Positions 8,190-16,731 of a stretch of DNA of 64,000 nt are shown piece after piece. Positions within the stretch are counted from its first letter, which is position 1, and every line of letters starts with the position of its first letter. The position numbers were made by a program, and so were the translations under genes. The notes beneath the pieces are model-generated. The model did not search any database and was not told where the DNA came from. It saw only the letters and a list, made by a program, of their open reading frames with translations. Origin of the DNA: Clostridium rhizosphaerae (GTDB taxonomy: Bacteria; Bacillota; Clostridia; Clostridiales; Clostridiaceae); contig NZ_JAESWC010000001.1 in NCBI RefSeq assembly GCF_016765585.1, forward strand, positions 594,423 through 658,422. The letters run 5' to 3'.

Positions 8190-9539
8190 ATGAGAAAAAA
8201 AGATATACTTGAATTAAAAAAGCGTTTAAAGAAAGATTATTGCACCTTCACCAAGATGTGTGGCTGCTACGTTAACGGAGAAAAACATATTATTTTAAAA
8301 TTTAGAGAAACCTTCCTTAATCTAGAGGAGGAAGAATATTTTAAGTTCATGGAAATAGCTAAAAAAGTACTGTCTGGAACTATTGGTAATAATATTTTAG
8401 AGCTTAACTTTCCACTTAATGATGAGCTTATAAATGAAAGCCAAATTTCCCTTATGCAGCTTAAAAGCAGTGGTTTAAAGGATGACGCTCTTTTAGATAG
8501 TTTTTATCAATCCATTATAGATAATTATAATTTTACTGGCAATTTTTTAATACTCCTTTTCCATGATGCTTATGATGTTATTACCAAGACTACTGATAAT
8601 TCAAAAATAGACGAGTCTGAAGAAGTATATGAATATGTGCTATGTGCAATATGCCCTGTTTCACTTTCAGAGCCTGGTCTTCGATACTTTGAAGAGGAAA
8701 ATGCAATAAAGGCGCGCATTAGAGACTGGGTGGTTGAAGCACCTGCTAATGGCTTTGTTTTTCCCGCTTTCATTGATCGAAGTACAAATGTGAACTCTAT
8801 TATGTATTACACTAAAAATCCAAAGGATACACATCCTGAGTTAATGGAAAATGCTTTAGGCTGTTATTCAAGGCAAACTGCAGCCGTGCAAAAGGAAACC
8901 TTTGAATCTATTATTAAAGATTCTCTAGGTGCTGATGAAGACACAGCTGATAAAACCTTTATGGAAATACAGGACAACCTGAATAATATGATAGAGGAAT
9001 ACAATGCTACCTATGAGGATACGGATTGTGAACCTATAACCTTAACAAAAAAGGTTATACAAAATCTTTTAATCGAAAGCGAAGTTCCTGAAGAAATTAT
9101 TACTAAGATTGAAGAGTCTTATGTGGACAACTTTGCTGATGATCTTCCCTTAGCAGAAAACTTAATTGACTCAAAAGCACTTAAGGCAAATATCCAAAGA
9201 AAAAAGGAGGAACATCTTCAGAGACAGGTAGAATTCCTTCAAACCAGGCTTGAGCAAATCAAGCAAGAGGTTGCTGTAGATAACGATGCAATCCAACCTG
9301 AAGAAGCCGCAGATGATGATATAGTTTTAGAAGAAACTTCAGAAACTGATTTGAAGAAAGTTCAAGATATAGATTCAGAAGATAGTAGCATTGATACCCA
9401 ATATGATATTATACTTCAAGTAAAACCCGAAAAAATATCTCAAATAAAATCTCAAATAATTGATGGACAAAAATGCATAGTTATTCCCATTGACGAGAAT
9501 GAGCAAACTACAGTTAATGGTTTAGATAATTTGATTTGA
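8190..9539 (+). CDS. DUF4317 family protein
   Basis: About 449 residues, soluble and acidic, with no signal peptide. I recognise the DUF4317 family from the N-terminal part (KKDILELKKRLKKDYCTFTK) and the overall length; its function is unknown. The C-terminal third has a coiled-coil region (~335-365) and an acidic, low-complexity linker rich in Asp and Glu. ATG 8190 is preferred to TTG 8175 because GAGGAG lies 8 bases before the ATG. It is a single gene after the ahpCF terminator. Confidence 0.8.
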   Translation: MRKKDILELKKRLKKDYCTFTKMCGCYVNGEKHIILKFRETFLNLEEEEYFKFMEIAKKVLSGTIGNNILELNFPLNDELINESQISLMQLKSSGLKDDALLDSFYQSIIDNYNFTGNFLILLFHDAYDVITKTTDNSKIDESEEVYEYVLCAICPVSLSEPGLRYFEEENAIKARIRDWVVEAPANGFVFPAFIDRSTNVNSIMYYTKNPKDTHPELMENALGCYSRQTAAVQKETFESIIKDSLGADEDTADKTFMEIQDNLNNMIEEYNATYEDTDCEPITLTKKVIQNLLIESEVPEEIITKIEESYVDNFADDLPLAENLIDSKALKANIQRKKEEHLQRQVEFLQTRLEQIKQEVAVDNDAIQPEEAADDDIVLEETSETDLKKVQDIDSEDSSIDTQYDIILQVKPEKISQIKSQIIDGQKCIVIPIDENEQTTVNGLDNLI

Positions 9540-9734
9540 TAAGCTTCATAGTGTCATTAGCTTTTGCCCATCGATTAATTTTGGCATACTATATAACTGC
9601 TAGTATAGCTGGTTATATAACCATGTGTGGTACTGTCATGAATAAAGAAGACAAAATTGATTTTTTAAGTGCTGAAGCCATAGAAAAGACTACGATTATA
9701 ACTAAAGAAGAAAATTAGTTGAATATAAGAGCAT

Positions 9735-9774
9735 AAAACTAAGACTTACAACATACCATGTAAGCCTTTGTTTT
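9735..9774 (+). terminator. Weak terminator after the DUF4317 gene
   Basis: CTTACA / TGTAAG hairpin with outer AAAAC / GTTTT pairs, followed by T-rich sequence. The core stem is short. Confidence 0.4.
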
Positions 9775-9901
9775 ATCTTCACTGTTATTTATAAATTATC
9801 CTCAAGAACAACTTATTATGTGCTTTATCTGCCTTAATTAAATATACTTAACAAGGTTTAAAATATAGAATAATACGTCATTTAATGAGTTTAAACATTA
9901 A

Positions 9902-10744
9902 TTAAAAATCAAAATTATCTGGATCAGGTCCTACTCTCAAATCTTGATTTAAAGAATTTATCTTCTCTACTTCTTCATTAGTTAATTCAAAATCAAATAT
10001 CTGTGAATTTTCTATTATTCTGCCTTCATTTGTGGACTTAGGAATAGTTATCACTCCATTTTGTATATCCCAGCGTAATATAATTTGAGCAATAGATTTA
10101 TTATGATTATGAGCAATTTCCTTCAATATTTCATTATCAAATAATTGACCAACCATAAGTGGTGACCATGCTTCAACTTGAATATCATTTTGTTTACAGA
10201 ATGCTCTAACCTTCCCCTGTGTTAAACGTGGATGAAATTCTACTTGGTTTATCATTGGCTTAATCTCTGCATCCTTCATTAAATTTTCAAGATGATGTAC
10301 TTGAAAATTACTTACTCCGATTGCTTTTACACGGCCTTGTTTATATAAATACTCCAATGCTCTCCAAGCATCTTTATACTTACCTTCTACAGGCCAATGT
10401 ACAAGATATAAATCTAAATAATCAAGTCCAAGTTTCTTTAAACTTGTTTCATAAGCCTTTATTGTAGATTCGTATCCTAAGTCAGCATTCCAAACCTTAG
10501 ATGTTATAAATAGATCTTCTCTTGAAATACCTGCTGCCTTTATTCCTTCAGCTATACCCTTTCCCATACTTACTTCATTACCATAAATAGCTGCTCCATC
10601 TATGCTTCTATAACCATTTTTTATTGCAGCCTTTACTGCATCAACTAAATTTTGGCTATCCTCTACTCTAAAAACGCCAAGCCCTAGCCATGGCATTTTT
10701 ACACCATTGTTTAAAGTTACTGTGTTTTTTAAATTGTTTATCAT
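9902..10744 (-). CDS. Aldo/keto reductase
   Basis: 280 residues, one TIM-barrel AKR domain of the 2,5-diketo-D-gluconate reductase type. Visible motifs are DGAAIYGNE with the catalytic Tyr, a substrate-side His in LVHWP, GVSNFQ, and the NADPH-binding IPKSTN near the C-terminus. It reduces aldehydes or ketones with NAD(P)H; the physiological substrate cannot be read from sequence. GGAGAG precedes the ATG. It follows the flavodoxin-like gene on the same strand and may be co-transcribed with it under the HxlR regulator. Confidence 0.92.
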   Translation of the reverse strand: MINNLKNTVTLNNGVKMPWLGLGVFRVEDSQNLVDAVKAAIKNGYRSIDGAAIYGNEVSMGKGIAEGIKAAGISREDLFITSKVWNADLGYESTIKAYETSLKKLGLDYLDLYLVHWPVEGKYKDAWRALEYLYKQGRVKAIGVSNFQVHHLENLMKDAEIKPMINQVEFHPRLTQGKVRAFCKQNDIQVEAWSPLMVGQLFDNEILKEIAHNHNKSIAQIILRWDIQNGVITIPKSTNEGRIIENSQIFDFELTNEEVEKINSLNQDLRVGPDPDNFDF

Positions 10745-10791
10745 ATTATTTCTCTCCTTATAATTTATTTTAATACCTTTACCTTCAAAGC

Positions 10792-11427
10792 CTATCTTAT
10801 AAAGTTGGTAAATATTTTATCTTCTCTTTCATTTTCCTTTACATTGTTTTTGCCAGAATCAATAACCTTCAATAACCATGCCATATTCTTTCCTAGAACA
10901 CTCATAATTTGCATTCCTTCTTCATCTTGCATAGCCTCTCCAGGTGTTGTACCATGAATTACATTCCAATAATTTGATGATGGCATTACCATCTCTGAAT
11001 AATTGATATAGTTATTCAATTGTTCAAATGTTGGAACGCCACCGGATCTTCTTACTGCCACCACACTAGCCCCTACCTTATGTCTAAGCATTCCATTATT
11101 CACAGATGTAACTAAAAATGCACGATCCAAAAATGATTTCATTGTTCCTCCAATAGCTGAATAATGCACTGGAGAACCTAAAATAATTCCGTCAGCTTCC
11201 TTCATCTTTTGAATCCATTCATTAACTTCATCATTCTGCATAACGCATCTTTCATTCATGTTTCTGCTGCATCCACCGCAATCCATACATCCGCGTATTA
11301 CCTTATTTCCCACATGAACAATCTCTACCTCTATATTTTCTTTCTCGAGCTCTGCTGCTACAGCCTTTATTGCCTCATAAGTGTTTCCATTCTTTTTAGG
11401 ACTTCCATTAAAAGCAACTACTTTCAT
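10792..11427 (-). CDS. Flavodoxin-like NAD(P)H:FMN/quinone reductase
   Basis: About 211 residues. The N-terminus MKVVAFNGSPKKNGNT is the FMN phosphate-binding motif of the NADPH-dependent FMN reductase / iron-sulfur flavoprotein group. A Cys-rich segment (CMDCGGCSRN...C, ~50) and the GSPVHYSAIGGTMKSFLDR region are typical of iron-sulfur flavoprotein-like members. ATG 11427 is chosen over 11466 because ACCTCC (AGGAGG equivalent) lies just upstream. It is divergent from an HxlR regulator, a common arrangement for redox-responsive flavin reductases. Confidence 0.88.
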   Translation of the reverse strand: MKVVAFNGSPKKNGNTYEAIKAVAAELEKENIEVEIVHVGNKVIRGCMDCGGCSRNMNERCVMQNDEVNEWIQKMKEADGIILGSPVHYSAIGGTMKSFLDRAFLVTSVNNGMLRHKVGASVVAVRRSGGVPTFEQLNNYINYSEMVMPSSNYWNVIHGTTPGEAMQDEEGMQIMSVLGKNMAWLLKVIDSGKNNVKENEREDKIFTNFIR

Positions 11428-11516
11428 ATATACCTCCGTATAATTTAGTTTCAAATATGAGTTCATTATATGGCTCGAAAATGCAAGTTACAAGTACGCA
11501 CTTTTTCGTAAGCTTA

Positions 11517-11532
11517 CTTACCTCTAGGTAAG
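11517..11532. promoter_or_regulatory. Perfect 7-2-7 palindrome in the divergent promoter region
   Basis: CTTACCT-CT-AGGTAAG lies between the flavodoxin-like gene and the hxlR-type gene. Its position and symmetry suit an operator for the dimeric HxlR protein. Confidence 0.55.
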
Positions 11533-11704
11533 ATTTATTGTAATATCTACTGGCAGATATAAAAAATTTTTCTTGATAATAATATATATTTATTTATTTT
11601 AATCTCTGGATTTGATATTATAAAGTTACTTGGTATATACTGTAATTCTAATGCATAGTTAATCAAGTTTTGTTAAATATAAAAGATTAAAGGCAGGTAA
11701 GCAA

Positions 11705-12055
11705 ATGATAAATTATAATGGTAGACACTATATATGTTTATTAGATTTTGCAATGGATTTTATCAGAGGTAAATGGAAAGCAGTCTTATTATGTCATTTA
11801 TATGATGAACCCAGAAGATTTTTAGAGCTTCAACGAATAACTATAGGAATAAGTCAAAAAGTATTAAATGAGAAGCTTAAAGAACTAGAAAATGAAGATT
11901 TAATAAATAAGCAGATTTATCCTGAAATTCCACCAAGAGTTGAATATTACCTTACTGAAAAGGGAAGAGATCTTACTAAAATCATTAAGGAAATTGAGGC
12001 TTGGTCTATTAAATATTATTCTCACTTAGATAGTGGATGTAATATATCGGACTAA
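11705..12055 (+). CDS. HxlR-family winged-helix regulator
   Basis: 116 residues, the usual length. The HxlR core is clear: FIRGKWKAVLLCHLYDEPRRFLEL..., recognition helix region SQKVLNEKLKELE, and wing with TEKGRDL. A Cys at position 11 (YICLLDF) is in the place where redox-sensing HxlR/YodB-type regulators have their conserved Cys, so thiol stress sensing is plausible. It is divergent from the flavodoxin-like and AKR genes. It is followed by a strong terminator. Confidence 0.9.
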   Translation: MINYNGRHYICLLDFAMDFIRGKWKAVLLCHLYDEPRRFLELQRITIGISQKVLNEKLKELENEDLINKQIYPEIPPRVEYYLTEKGRDLTKIIKEIEAWSIKYYSHLDSGCNISD

Positions 12056-12109
12056 CGATATTAATTGATTCTTCAATTATTGACAACATAGTATAAACAT
12101 AGTAAATTT

Positions 12110-12136
12110 AAGCCCACCTAAATACAAGGTGGGCTT
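12110..12136 (+). terminator. Terminator after the HxlR gene
   Basis: AAGCCCACCT pairs with AGGTGGGCTT around a 7-base loop, followed by GCCTTTTT. Confidence 0.85.
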
Positions 12137-12206
12137 GCCTTTTTCTGCTGCAGTTTATTATTATATAGATTGCACATTTTTTCCGTTTTAATAAAGTCTA
12201 CTTCAT

Positions 12207-12230
12207 TTATGATACGGTTCACCGTAATTA
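12207..12230 (-). repeat. Copy of the rlmH 3' end (att-like repeat, outermost)
   Basis: These 24 bases match the true rlmH end at 16736-16759 with one mismatch. Read on the minus strand they still encode NYGEPYHK followed by a stop; the mismatch is a synonymous third-position change in the Gly codon. It has the same orientation as rlmH. This is what a site-specific element inserted at the rlmH 3' end leaves at its far boundary. Confidence 0.75.
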
Positions 12231-12764
12231 TTGCAAGTGAGGTCTTCCCATTTTATTTTTGTGTATATATACTACATAATTATGGTATAAGTCTAAAGTA
12301 CACTTTAATATTTGTCTTGGTATACTAGTATCACTCATCTCTTCTATGAAGAAAGGTGTTACTTATAGAAAAAATCTCAAAAAAATAATGAAATGGTGTT
12401 TATAACAATGATTAAATTGAATATATATCGGAAAACTCAATGCAAATTGTCTATGCCTGAATAGTTACTATTCAATTATAAAAGATCACTTTTCATATTT
12501 TTTACCCATGAATAAATTTGCTGATAAGAAAACTGAAATTTCTCTAATGTCATTTGGTAATTATTGTTGTTAGTAATACAAAATGATTTAGTTGATGAAG
12601 GGTATTTAGAAAAGAATAATAGAAAGTTTATATTTACTGAAAGAGCATAAGCTGCATTGGGAGGAGATATAGGTTATATAAAAGATAAGACTGTAGACTA
12701 TATAAAAGCTAAAAGGTCGCTTAAATTCTCTTTTAAATATAAATTAAGTTCTTCATTAGTTAAC
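12231..12764. pseudogene. Decayed sequence inside the rlmH-end island
   Basis: No intact gene is visible. Plus-strand fragments can be read (for example MIKLNIYRKTQCKLSMPE from about 12407, and NDLVDEGYLEKNNRKFIFTE near 12580), broken by stops and frame changes. The first faintly resembles the N-terminus of some DDE transposases and the second a winged-helix or recombinase-type fragment, but neither can be assigned. Confidence 0.35.
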
Positions 12765-12784
12765 TATGATACGGTTCACTGTAA
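12765..12784 (-). repeat. Second, diverged copy of the rlmH 3' end
   Basis: TATGATACGGTTCACTGTAA is a same-orientation match to the rlmH end with two base changes relative to the copy at 12207. Read on the minus strand it gives YSEPYHS then stop, so it no longer encodes the exact protein end. GGAGGTTTTT lies just to its right; the same motif in inverted form lies just left of the true rlmH end. Confidence 0.6.
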
Positions 12785-12805
12785 CTAGTCTATCGGAGGT
12801 TTTTC

Positions 12806-12838
12806 AAAGGCTATTACTTTTGTTAAGTAATAGCCTTT
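12806..12838. terminator. Perfect 14-bp hairpin, terminator
   Basis: AAAGGCTATTACTT pairs with AAGTAATAGCCTTT around a 5-base loop, followed by TTA. It may terminate the decayed region. Confidence 0.65.
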
Positions 12839-12902
12839 TATACCTTAATCACAATATATTAACCTTCAAACCTAATCAAACTATCATTTATACCTTTTAA
12901 GT

Positions 12903-13121
12903 ATGCTCCTATTACTAATGAACTTAAAGTGTACATGCCTAAACGCATGGATTATAGAACCTATGCTAGGATGCGTTCCTGAGGAGATTCTATTGTTTTG
13001 TATTATTCATGAGATTGGATATATTAAAGATATGGAACATGAACATTCATATACTCTGTACAACGAATATCTTAGATTACAAAAGGAATCTAAGATAACC
13101 GTTTCTTATAGACAACTGTAG
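12903..13121 (+). CDS. Doubtful small open frame, possibly a gene remnant
   Basis: 72 residues with HEIGY in the middle, faintly like a zinc-peptidase HExxH fragment but without the second His. There is no clear ribosome-binding site. It ends exactly against the stop of the convergent leucine-rich repeat gene. I do not recognise a family; it is more likely a remnant than a working gene. Confidence 0.2.
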   Translation: MLLLLMNLKCTCLNAWIIEPMLGCVPEEILLFCIIHEIGYIKDMEHEHSYTLYNEYLRLQKESKITVSYRQL

Positions 13122-14684
13122 TTATAACTTTTTAGATATTAGTACCAAATCAAATATATCAACTATACCATCTTTATTAAAGTCAAAGTTTGAATTCCAT
13201 TTCCCGTCTGTATGCTTTGTATTATAATTCTTTGCAACTGATGTTAAATCTAATATACTGACAGCTCCATCTCTATCAAGGTCATAAATATCTGTCCATT
13301 TTGCATACAATACTGTATGTGTTGTTACTTTATCTGTTGTAAAGTTCCATACATTTATGCAATCTGCTTCTTTGTACCATCCCTCAAAAGTGTATCCTGC
13401 TTTTGTAGGTTCTATCGGTGCTGTTATTAAAGTATCATTATCTGTTTGTACACTATCTACTGTACTTCCACCTTCACTGTTAAATGTTACTGTATAATTT
13501 ATTGTAGGCAGTTCTTTGAATGTTATAGAGTTATTACCTGCATAAATCTGTGCGTAAGAACCTCCAAATCCATTAATTTGAAAATTTGAATTACAACTAC
13601 TGAATGTTAAAAAGCCAATATCAGTAACACTTTTGGGAATGGTTATTTCTGTTAAAGATGTACAATAATAAAATGCATAATCACCAATACTTGTAACACT
13701 GTCTGGAATTATTATATTTGTAAAAGCATAACAATGGGCAAATGCATTAAAATCTATGCTTTTAACACTGTTTGGAATTGTTATGTTTGACAGAACTTTG
13801 CACATCAGAAAAGCACGACCTTTAATTTCTGTGACACTACTTGGAATTGTAATGTTTGATAGAACTTCACACTCTTCAAAAGCACGATACCCAATACTTG
13901 TAATACCATTTGGAAGTGCTATACCAGCAAGTTTCCAACATCGGTAAAACATAAAATCGCTAATTTTTGTTATATTATTTGATAATCTTACATTTGTTAA
14001 ATCCCAACAATCATAAAACAAATAATCTCCTACACTTATAATGCTATCAGGCATTTCCACATTATTAAGCACCTTACACTCTTGAAAAGCACTGTCTCCG
14101 ATGCTTGTGACACTATTAGGAATTGTTATACTCGTAAGAGAAATGCACTCGAAAAATGCATAACTTCCAATACTTGTTACACTATTGGGAATTGTTATTC
14201 CTGTTAATGCTTTACAATCTTGAAAGGTAAAGTTTTCTACACTAATAAGATTAGCTGGAAGTGTTATATTCGGAAGCGATATACAATATGCAAATGCACT
14301 CTCACCTATGCTTGTTACACTATCTGGTATTGATATGTTTACAAGAGCTGAGCAATAATAAAATGCAAAACTGCCTATACTTGTAACAGTATTCGGAATA
14401 GTTACACTGGTTAATGATTTGTATTTTATAGCATTATTTCCATTAAAGGCATTAGTTCCTATACTCGTAACAGTATGTCCATCTATGGTACTTGGTATTG
14501 TAATATTTGTATCACTACCATTATAACCTGTTATGGAATATGTTACTCCATCATCAGACTTCCAAGTAAAACCATTTGCATCTGCACCTGTTGTAGTTGC
14601 AAAAATAGGCATGACTCTAAAGCCTACATATAAACTTATCAACACAAGTATTAAAGAAATCATCTTCCTTTTTCTGTTTTTCAT
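13122..14684 (-). CDS. Secreted BspA-type leucine-rich repeat protein with dockerin
   Basis: 520 residues. N-terminal signal peptide (KNRKRKMISLILVLISLYVG). From ~70 to ~390 there are about 13 BspA/LRR_5 repeats of the pattern IPxSVTSIGxxAFxxCxxL. An InlB-type B-repeat follows (~400-465: TVTFNSEGG, GYTFEGWYKE, LYAKWT). The C-terminus is a type I dockerin with two calcium-binding F-hand segments (DLDRDGAVSILDLTSVAKNY and DFNKDGIVDIFDLVLISKKL). Dockerins bind cohesins on scaffoldin or cell-surface proteins; no cohesin gene is in the window. GGAGA precedes the ATG. It lies inside the island at the rlmH 3' end and is probably acquired. Confidence 0.9.
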   Translation of the reverse strand: MKNRKRKMISLILVLISLYVGFRVMPIFATTTGADANGFTWKSDDGVTYSITGYNGSDTNITIPSTIDGHTVTSIGTNAFNGNNAIKYKSLTSVTIPNTVTSIGSFAFYYCSALVNISIPDSVTSIGESAFAYCISLPNITLPANLISVENFTFQDCKALTGITIPNSVTSIGSYAFFECISLTSITIPNSVTSIGDSAFQECKVLNNVEMPDSIISVGDYLFYDCWDLTNVRLSNNITKISDFMFYRCWKLAGIALPNGITSIGYRAFEECEVLSNITIPSSVTEIKGRAFLMCKVLSNITIPNSVKSIDFNAFAHCYAFTNIIIPDSVTSIGDYAFYYCTSLTEITIPKSVTDIGFLTFSSCNSNFQINGFGGSYAQIYAGNNSITFKELPTINYTVTFNSEGGSTVDSVQTDNDTLITAPIEPTKAGYTFEGWYKEADCINVWNFTTDKVTTHTVLYAKWTDIYDLDRDGAVSILDLTSVAKNYNTKHTDGKWNSNFDFNKDGIVDIFDLVLISKKL

Positions 14685-14810
14685 CTACATTCTCCTATCA
14701 AAAATAAAAATACTTTTATTTTTTCTATTATTAGATAAAGCTATTACTATAATCGTATTTTTCATTTATTTCTTTAATTTCTTTTTTACTACCGATAAAC
14801 ATAAGTTTAT

Positions 14811-14870
14811 TAAAAAACCTCCCTTATACCTGATACGGTGAACCGTATCAGGTATAAGGGAGGTTTTTTA
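14811..14870. repeat. 60-bp perfect palindrome containing the att-like core
   Basis: Arms 14811-14839 and 14842-14870 are exact complements (29 bp) around a 2-base centre. The centre TGATACGGTGAACCGTATCA repeats the core of the rlmH 3' end, and the outer part AACCTCC resembles the bases next to the true rlmH end. It could terminate either strand but is far longer than a normal terminator. It may be a fused recombination junction. Confidence 0.75.
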
Positions 14871-14884
14871 TATATTATAATGCT

Positions 14885-14918
14885 AGAAAAAAGTCCTCCA
14901 AAACATTAATGGAGGACC
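14885..14918 (-). terminator. Terminator after the dockerin/Ig-like gene
   Basis: GTCCTCC / GGAGGAC hairpin with T-run on the minus strand (AAAAAA on the plus strand). It closes the 14929-16617 gene. Confidence 0.75.
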
Positions 14919-14928
14919 TAAGATCAAT

Positions 14929-16617
14929 CTAATTTAATCTTCTTGAACAGGTTACCAAATCAAATATATCAATGATATTATCCTTATTAAAATCAAATCG
15001 TAGGTTCCAGTTTACCTGAGTACTTTTAACATTATAATTTTGGGCTACAGATGCTAAATCTATTATACTTATCTTACCATCTCTGTCAATATCACATTTA
15101 TCTATGATAGTTAGCTTAGCCTCTTGAGTAACCTGATTTCCAGCTAAGTCCTTAACTAAAACTTCAACACTTTGTTCACCTATCTTAGTCCATATAGGTT
15201 CGGTTAAATACTCATAGCTTAGCTTATTATTATCTGAAACTTTTACAAATTTATTTGGACTAATTTGTGCACCTTCATCTATTGTTTGAGGGTAGCATTC
15301 CAACACCTCAGGACTTGTTTTATCTATCATAAATTCAAAATTAGATGGTTGGATATTCGTTGGACTCTCACTTAAGACAGCTGAAGATGCTTTTAATGAG
15401 CGTTTCATAGGATTTACCTGATTTACGTTACTATTGAATGATAATATATATTTTCCTTCCTCAGAGATAGTACTATTATCACTAAGAACATAACTATTAC
15501 CGTTCCTTGTTAAATTTATTGAATTTAAATTAACTAGATTAGACAAATTTAATGATATCTCCTTATTAAAGAAGGTTCCTTCCATTTCACCATTTTCATT
15601 ATACGCTAGATTACTAACTACCGATACCCAACGATAATCTCTATATACATCTCCATTTTTACCTATTGCCTCATATTTAAGAAGATATATGCCTTCAGCA
15701 TTGGAATCTACTATCCCTGTGAAGGTGATTTTGTCTGTAAAATCACCTTCAAATGAACATATAGCTTTTACCCCGTTAAGAGGGCTAAATTGTGCTCCTT
15801 TTTCAATGGACAAATTTTCAGTCCCCTGAAAAACTGATTTCAGATCAAATTTGTATTCCTGGCTGAAATCAGATTGATGATAATATTTTTGATTACCTGC
15901 ATTATCTTTTAAGCTAACAAAGTATAATACCCATTCTCCGGCTTGCATATCTGTAGTTATATTAAATGTTGCTTTTAATTTCTTACTGGATTCATCATAA
16001 GCTAATTGCTGTGCCTTATACACACCCGTTATCTTATGCTTTATATAAATACTTGTGTCTAAGCTCCCAAAATTTATTCCAGACTCTGTATCAGTTGCAT
16101 CTATTTCCACCAACATCTTATCGCCTGCCTGTAATTCATTAGACAACCATGTCATACCTGATATGCTTGGTGGAGTTATATCAGTAACACTACTAATTAT
16201 ATTAACTTTATATTCCTGGCTGAAATCAGATTGATGATAATATTTTTGATTACCTGCATTATCTTTTAAGCTAACAAAGTATAATGCCCATTCTCCGGCT
16301 TGCATATCTGTAGTTATATTAAATGTTGCTTTTAATTTCTTACTGGATTCATCATAAGCTAATTGCTGTGCCTTATACGCACCCGTTATCTTATGCTTTA
16401 TATAAACACTTGTGTCAAAGCTACCAAAATTTATTCCAGACTCTATATCAGTTGCATCTATTTCCACCAACAGCTTATCACCTACCTGCAATTCGGTAGC
16501 TGACCACGTCATATTCTTTATTATAGGTGGTGTTACGTCAGCAGCTGCAGATACATTAGTAAAGTTGCTAACCACTACAAAAAACAAAACAAACAAGCTT
16601 AATATTCTCTTATACAA
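14929..16617 (-). CDS. Secreted repeat protein with C-terminal dockerin
   Basis: About 562 residues from TTG 16617; this start is preferred because a G-rich site (GGGGGG) lies 6 bases upstream and the signal peptide (KRILSLFVLFFVVVSNF) then begins at once. An ATG at 16659 is possible. Two nearly identical ~108-residue extracellular beta-sandwich repeats follow (ITPPSISGMTW...DFSQEYK). A less repetitive Ig-like part comes next, then a type I dockerin (DRDGKISIIDLASVAQNYN and DFNKDNIIDIFDLVTCSRRL). It pairs with the neighbouring dockerin protein in the rlmH-end island. A role on the cell surface or in a cellulosome-like complex is inferred from the dockerin. Confidence 0.85.
   Translation of the reverse strand: MYKRILSLFVLFFVVVSNFTNVSAAADVTPPIIKNMTWSATELQVGDKLLVEIDATDIESGINFGSFDTSVYIKHKITGAYKAQQLAYDESSKKLKATFNITTDMQAGEWALYFVSLKDNAGNQKYYHQSDFSQEYKVNIISSVTDITPPSISGMTWLSNELQAGDKMLVEIDATDTESGINFGSLDTSIYIKHKITGVYKAQQLAYDESSKKLKATFNITTDMQAGEWVLYFVSLKDNAGNQKYYHQSDFSQEYKFDLKSVFQGTENLSIEKGAQFSPLNGVKAICSFEGDFTDKITFTGIVDSNAEGIYLLKYEAIGKNGDVYRDYRWVSVVSNLAYNENGEMEGTFFNKEISLNLSNLVNLNSINLTRNGNSYVLSDNSTISEEGKYILSFNSNVNQVNPMKRSLKASSAVLSESPTNIQPSNFEFMIDKTSPEVLECYPQTIDEGAQISPNKFVKVSDNNKLSYEYLTEPIWTKIGEQSVEVLVKDLAGNQVTQEAKLTIIDKCDIDRDGKISIIDLASVAQNYNVKSTQVNWNLRFDFNKDNIIDIFDLVTCSRRLN
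15854..16178 (-). repeat. Intragenic direct repeat, copy 2
   Basis: About 325 bp, nearly identical in DNA to 16211-16535 at an offset of 357 bases. It encodes the second extracellular beta-sandwich repeat. The near identity at silent positions points to a recent duplication or gene conversion. Confidence 0.85.
16211..16535 (-). repeat. Intragenic direct repeat, copy 1
   Basis: Partner of 15854-16178; encodes the first beta-sandwich repeat. Such repeats commonly vary in number by recombination. Confidence 0.85.
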
Positions 16618-16731
16618 CCCTATCCCCCCAAAGAACCCAAATATTAAATATTTATACATATAATTATATTACAATAATATGGAAATATCTAACTATTTAC
16701 TTACATTCCTTAACTTTATCAAAAACCTCCA

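Noticed and set aside
9536..9718. 60-codon frame after the DUF4317 gene
   Set aside because: It starts at a TTG overlapping the previous stop, has no ribosome-binding site and no recognisable content; I could not support a gene.
12407..12470. IS transposase N-terminus in the island remnant
   Set aside because: The short peptide has only a faint resemblance and soon meets stops. I list the region as decayed sequence and do not name an insertion sequence.
14533..14841. 102-codon plus-strand frame across the LRR gene start
   Set aside because: It is a shadow of the minus-strand gene and runs through promoter DNA.
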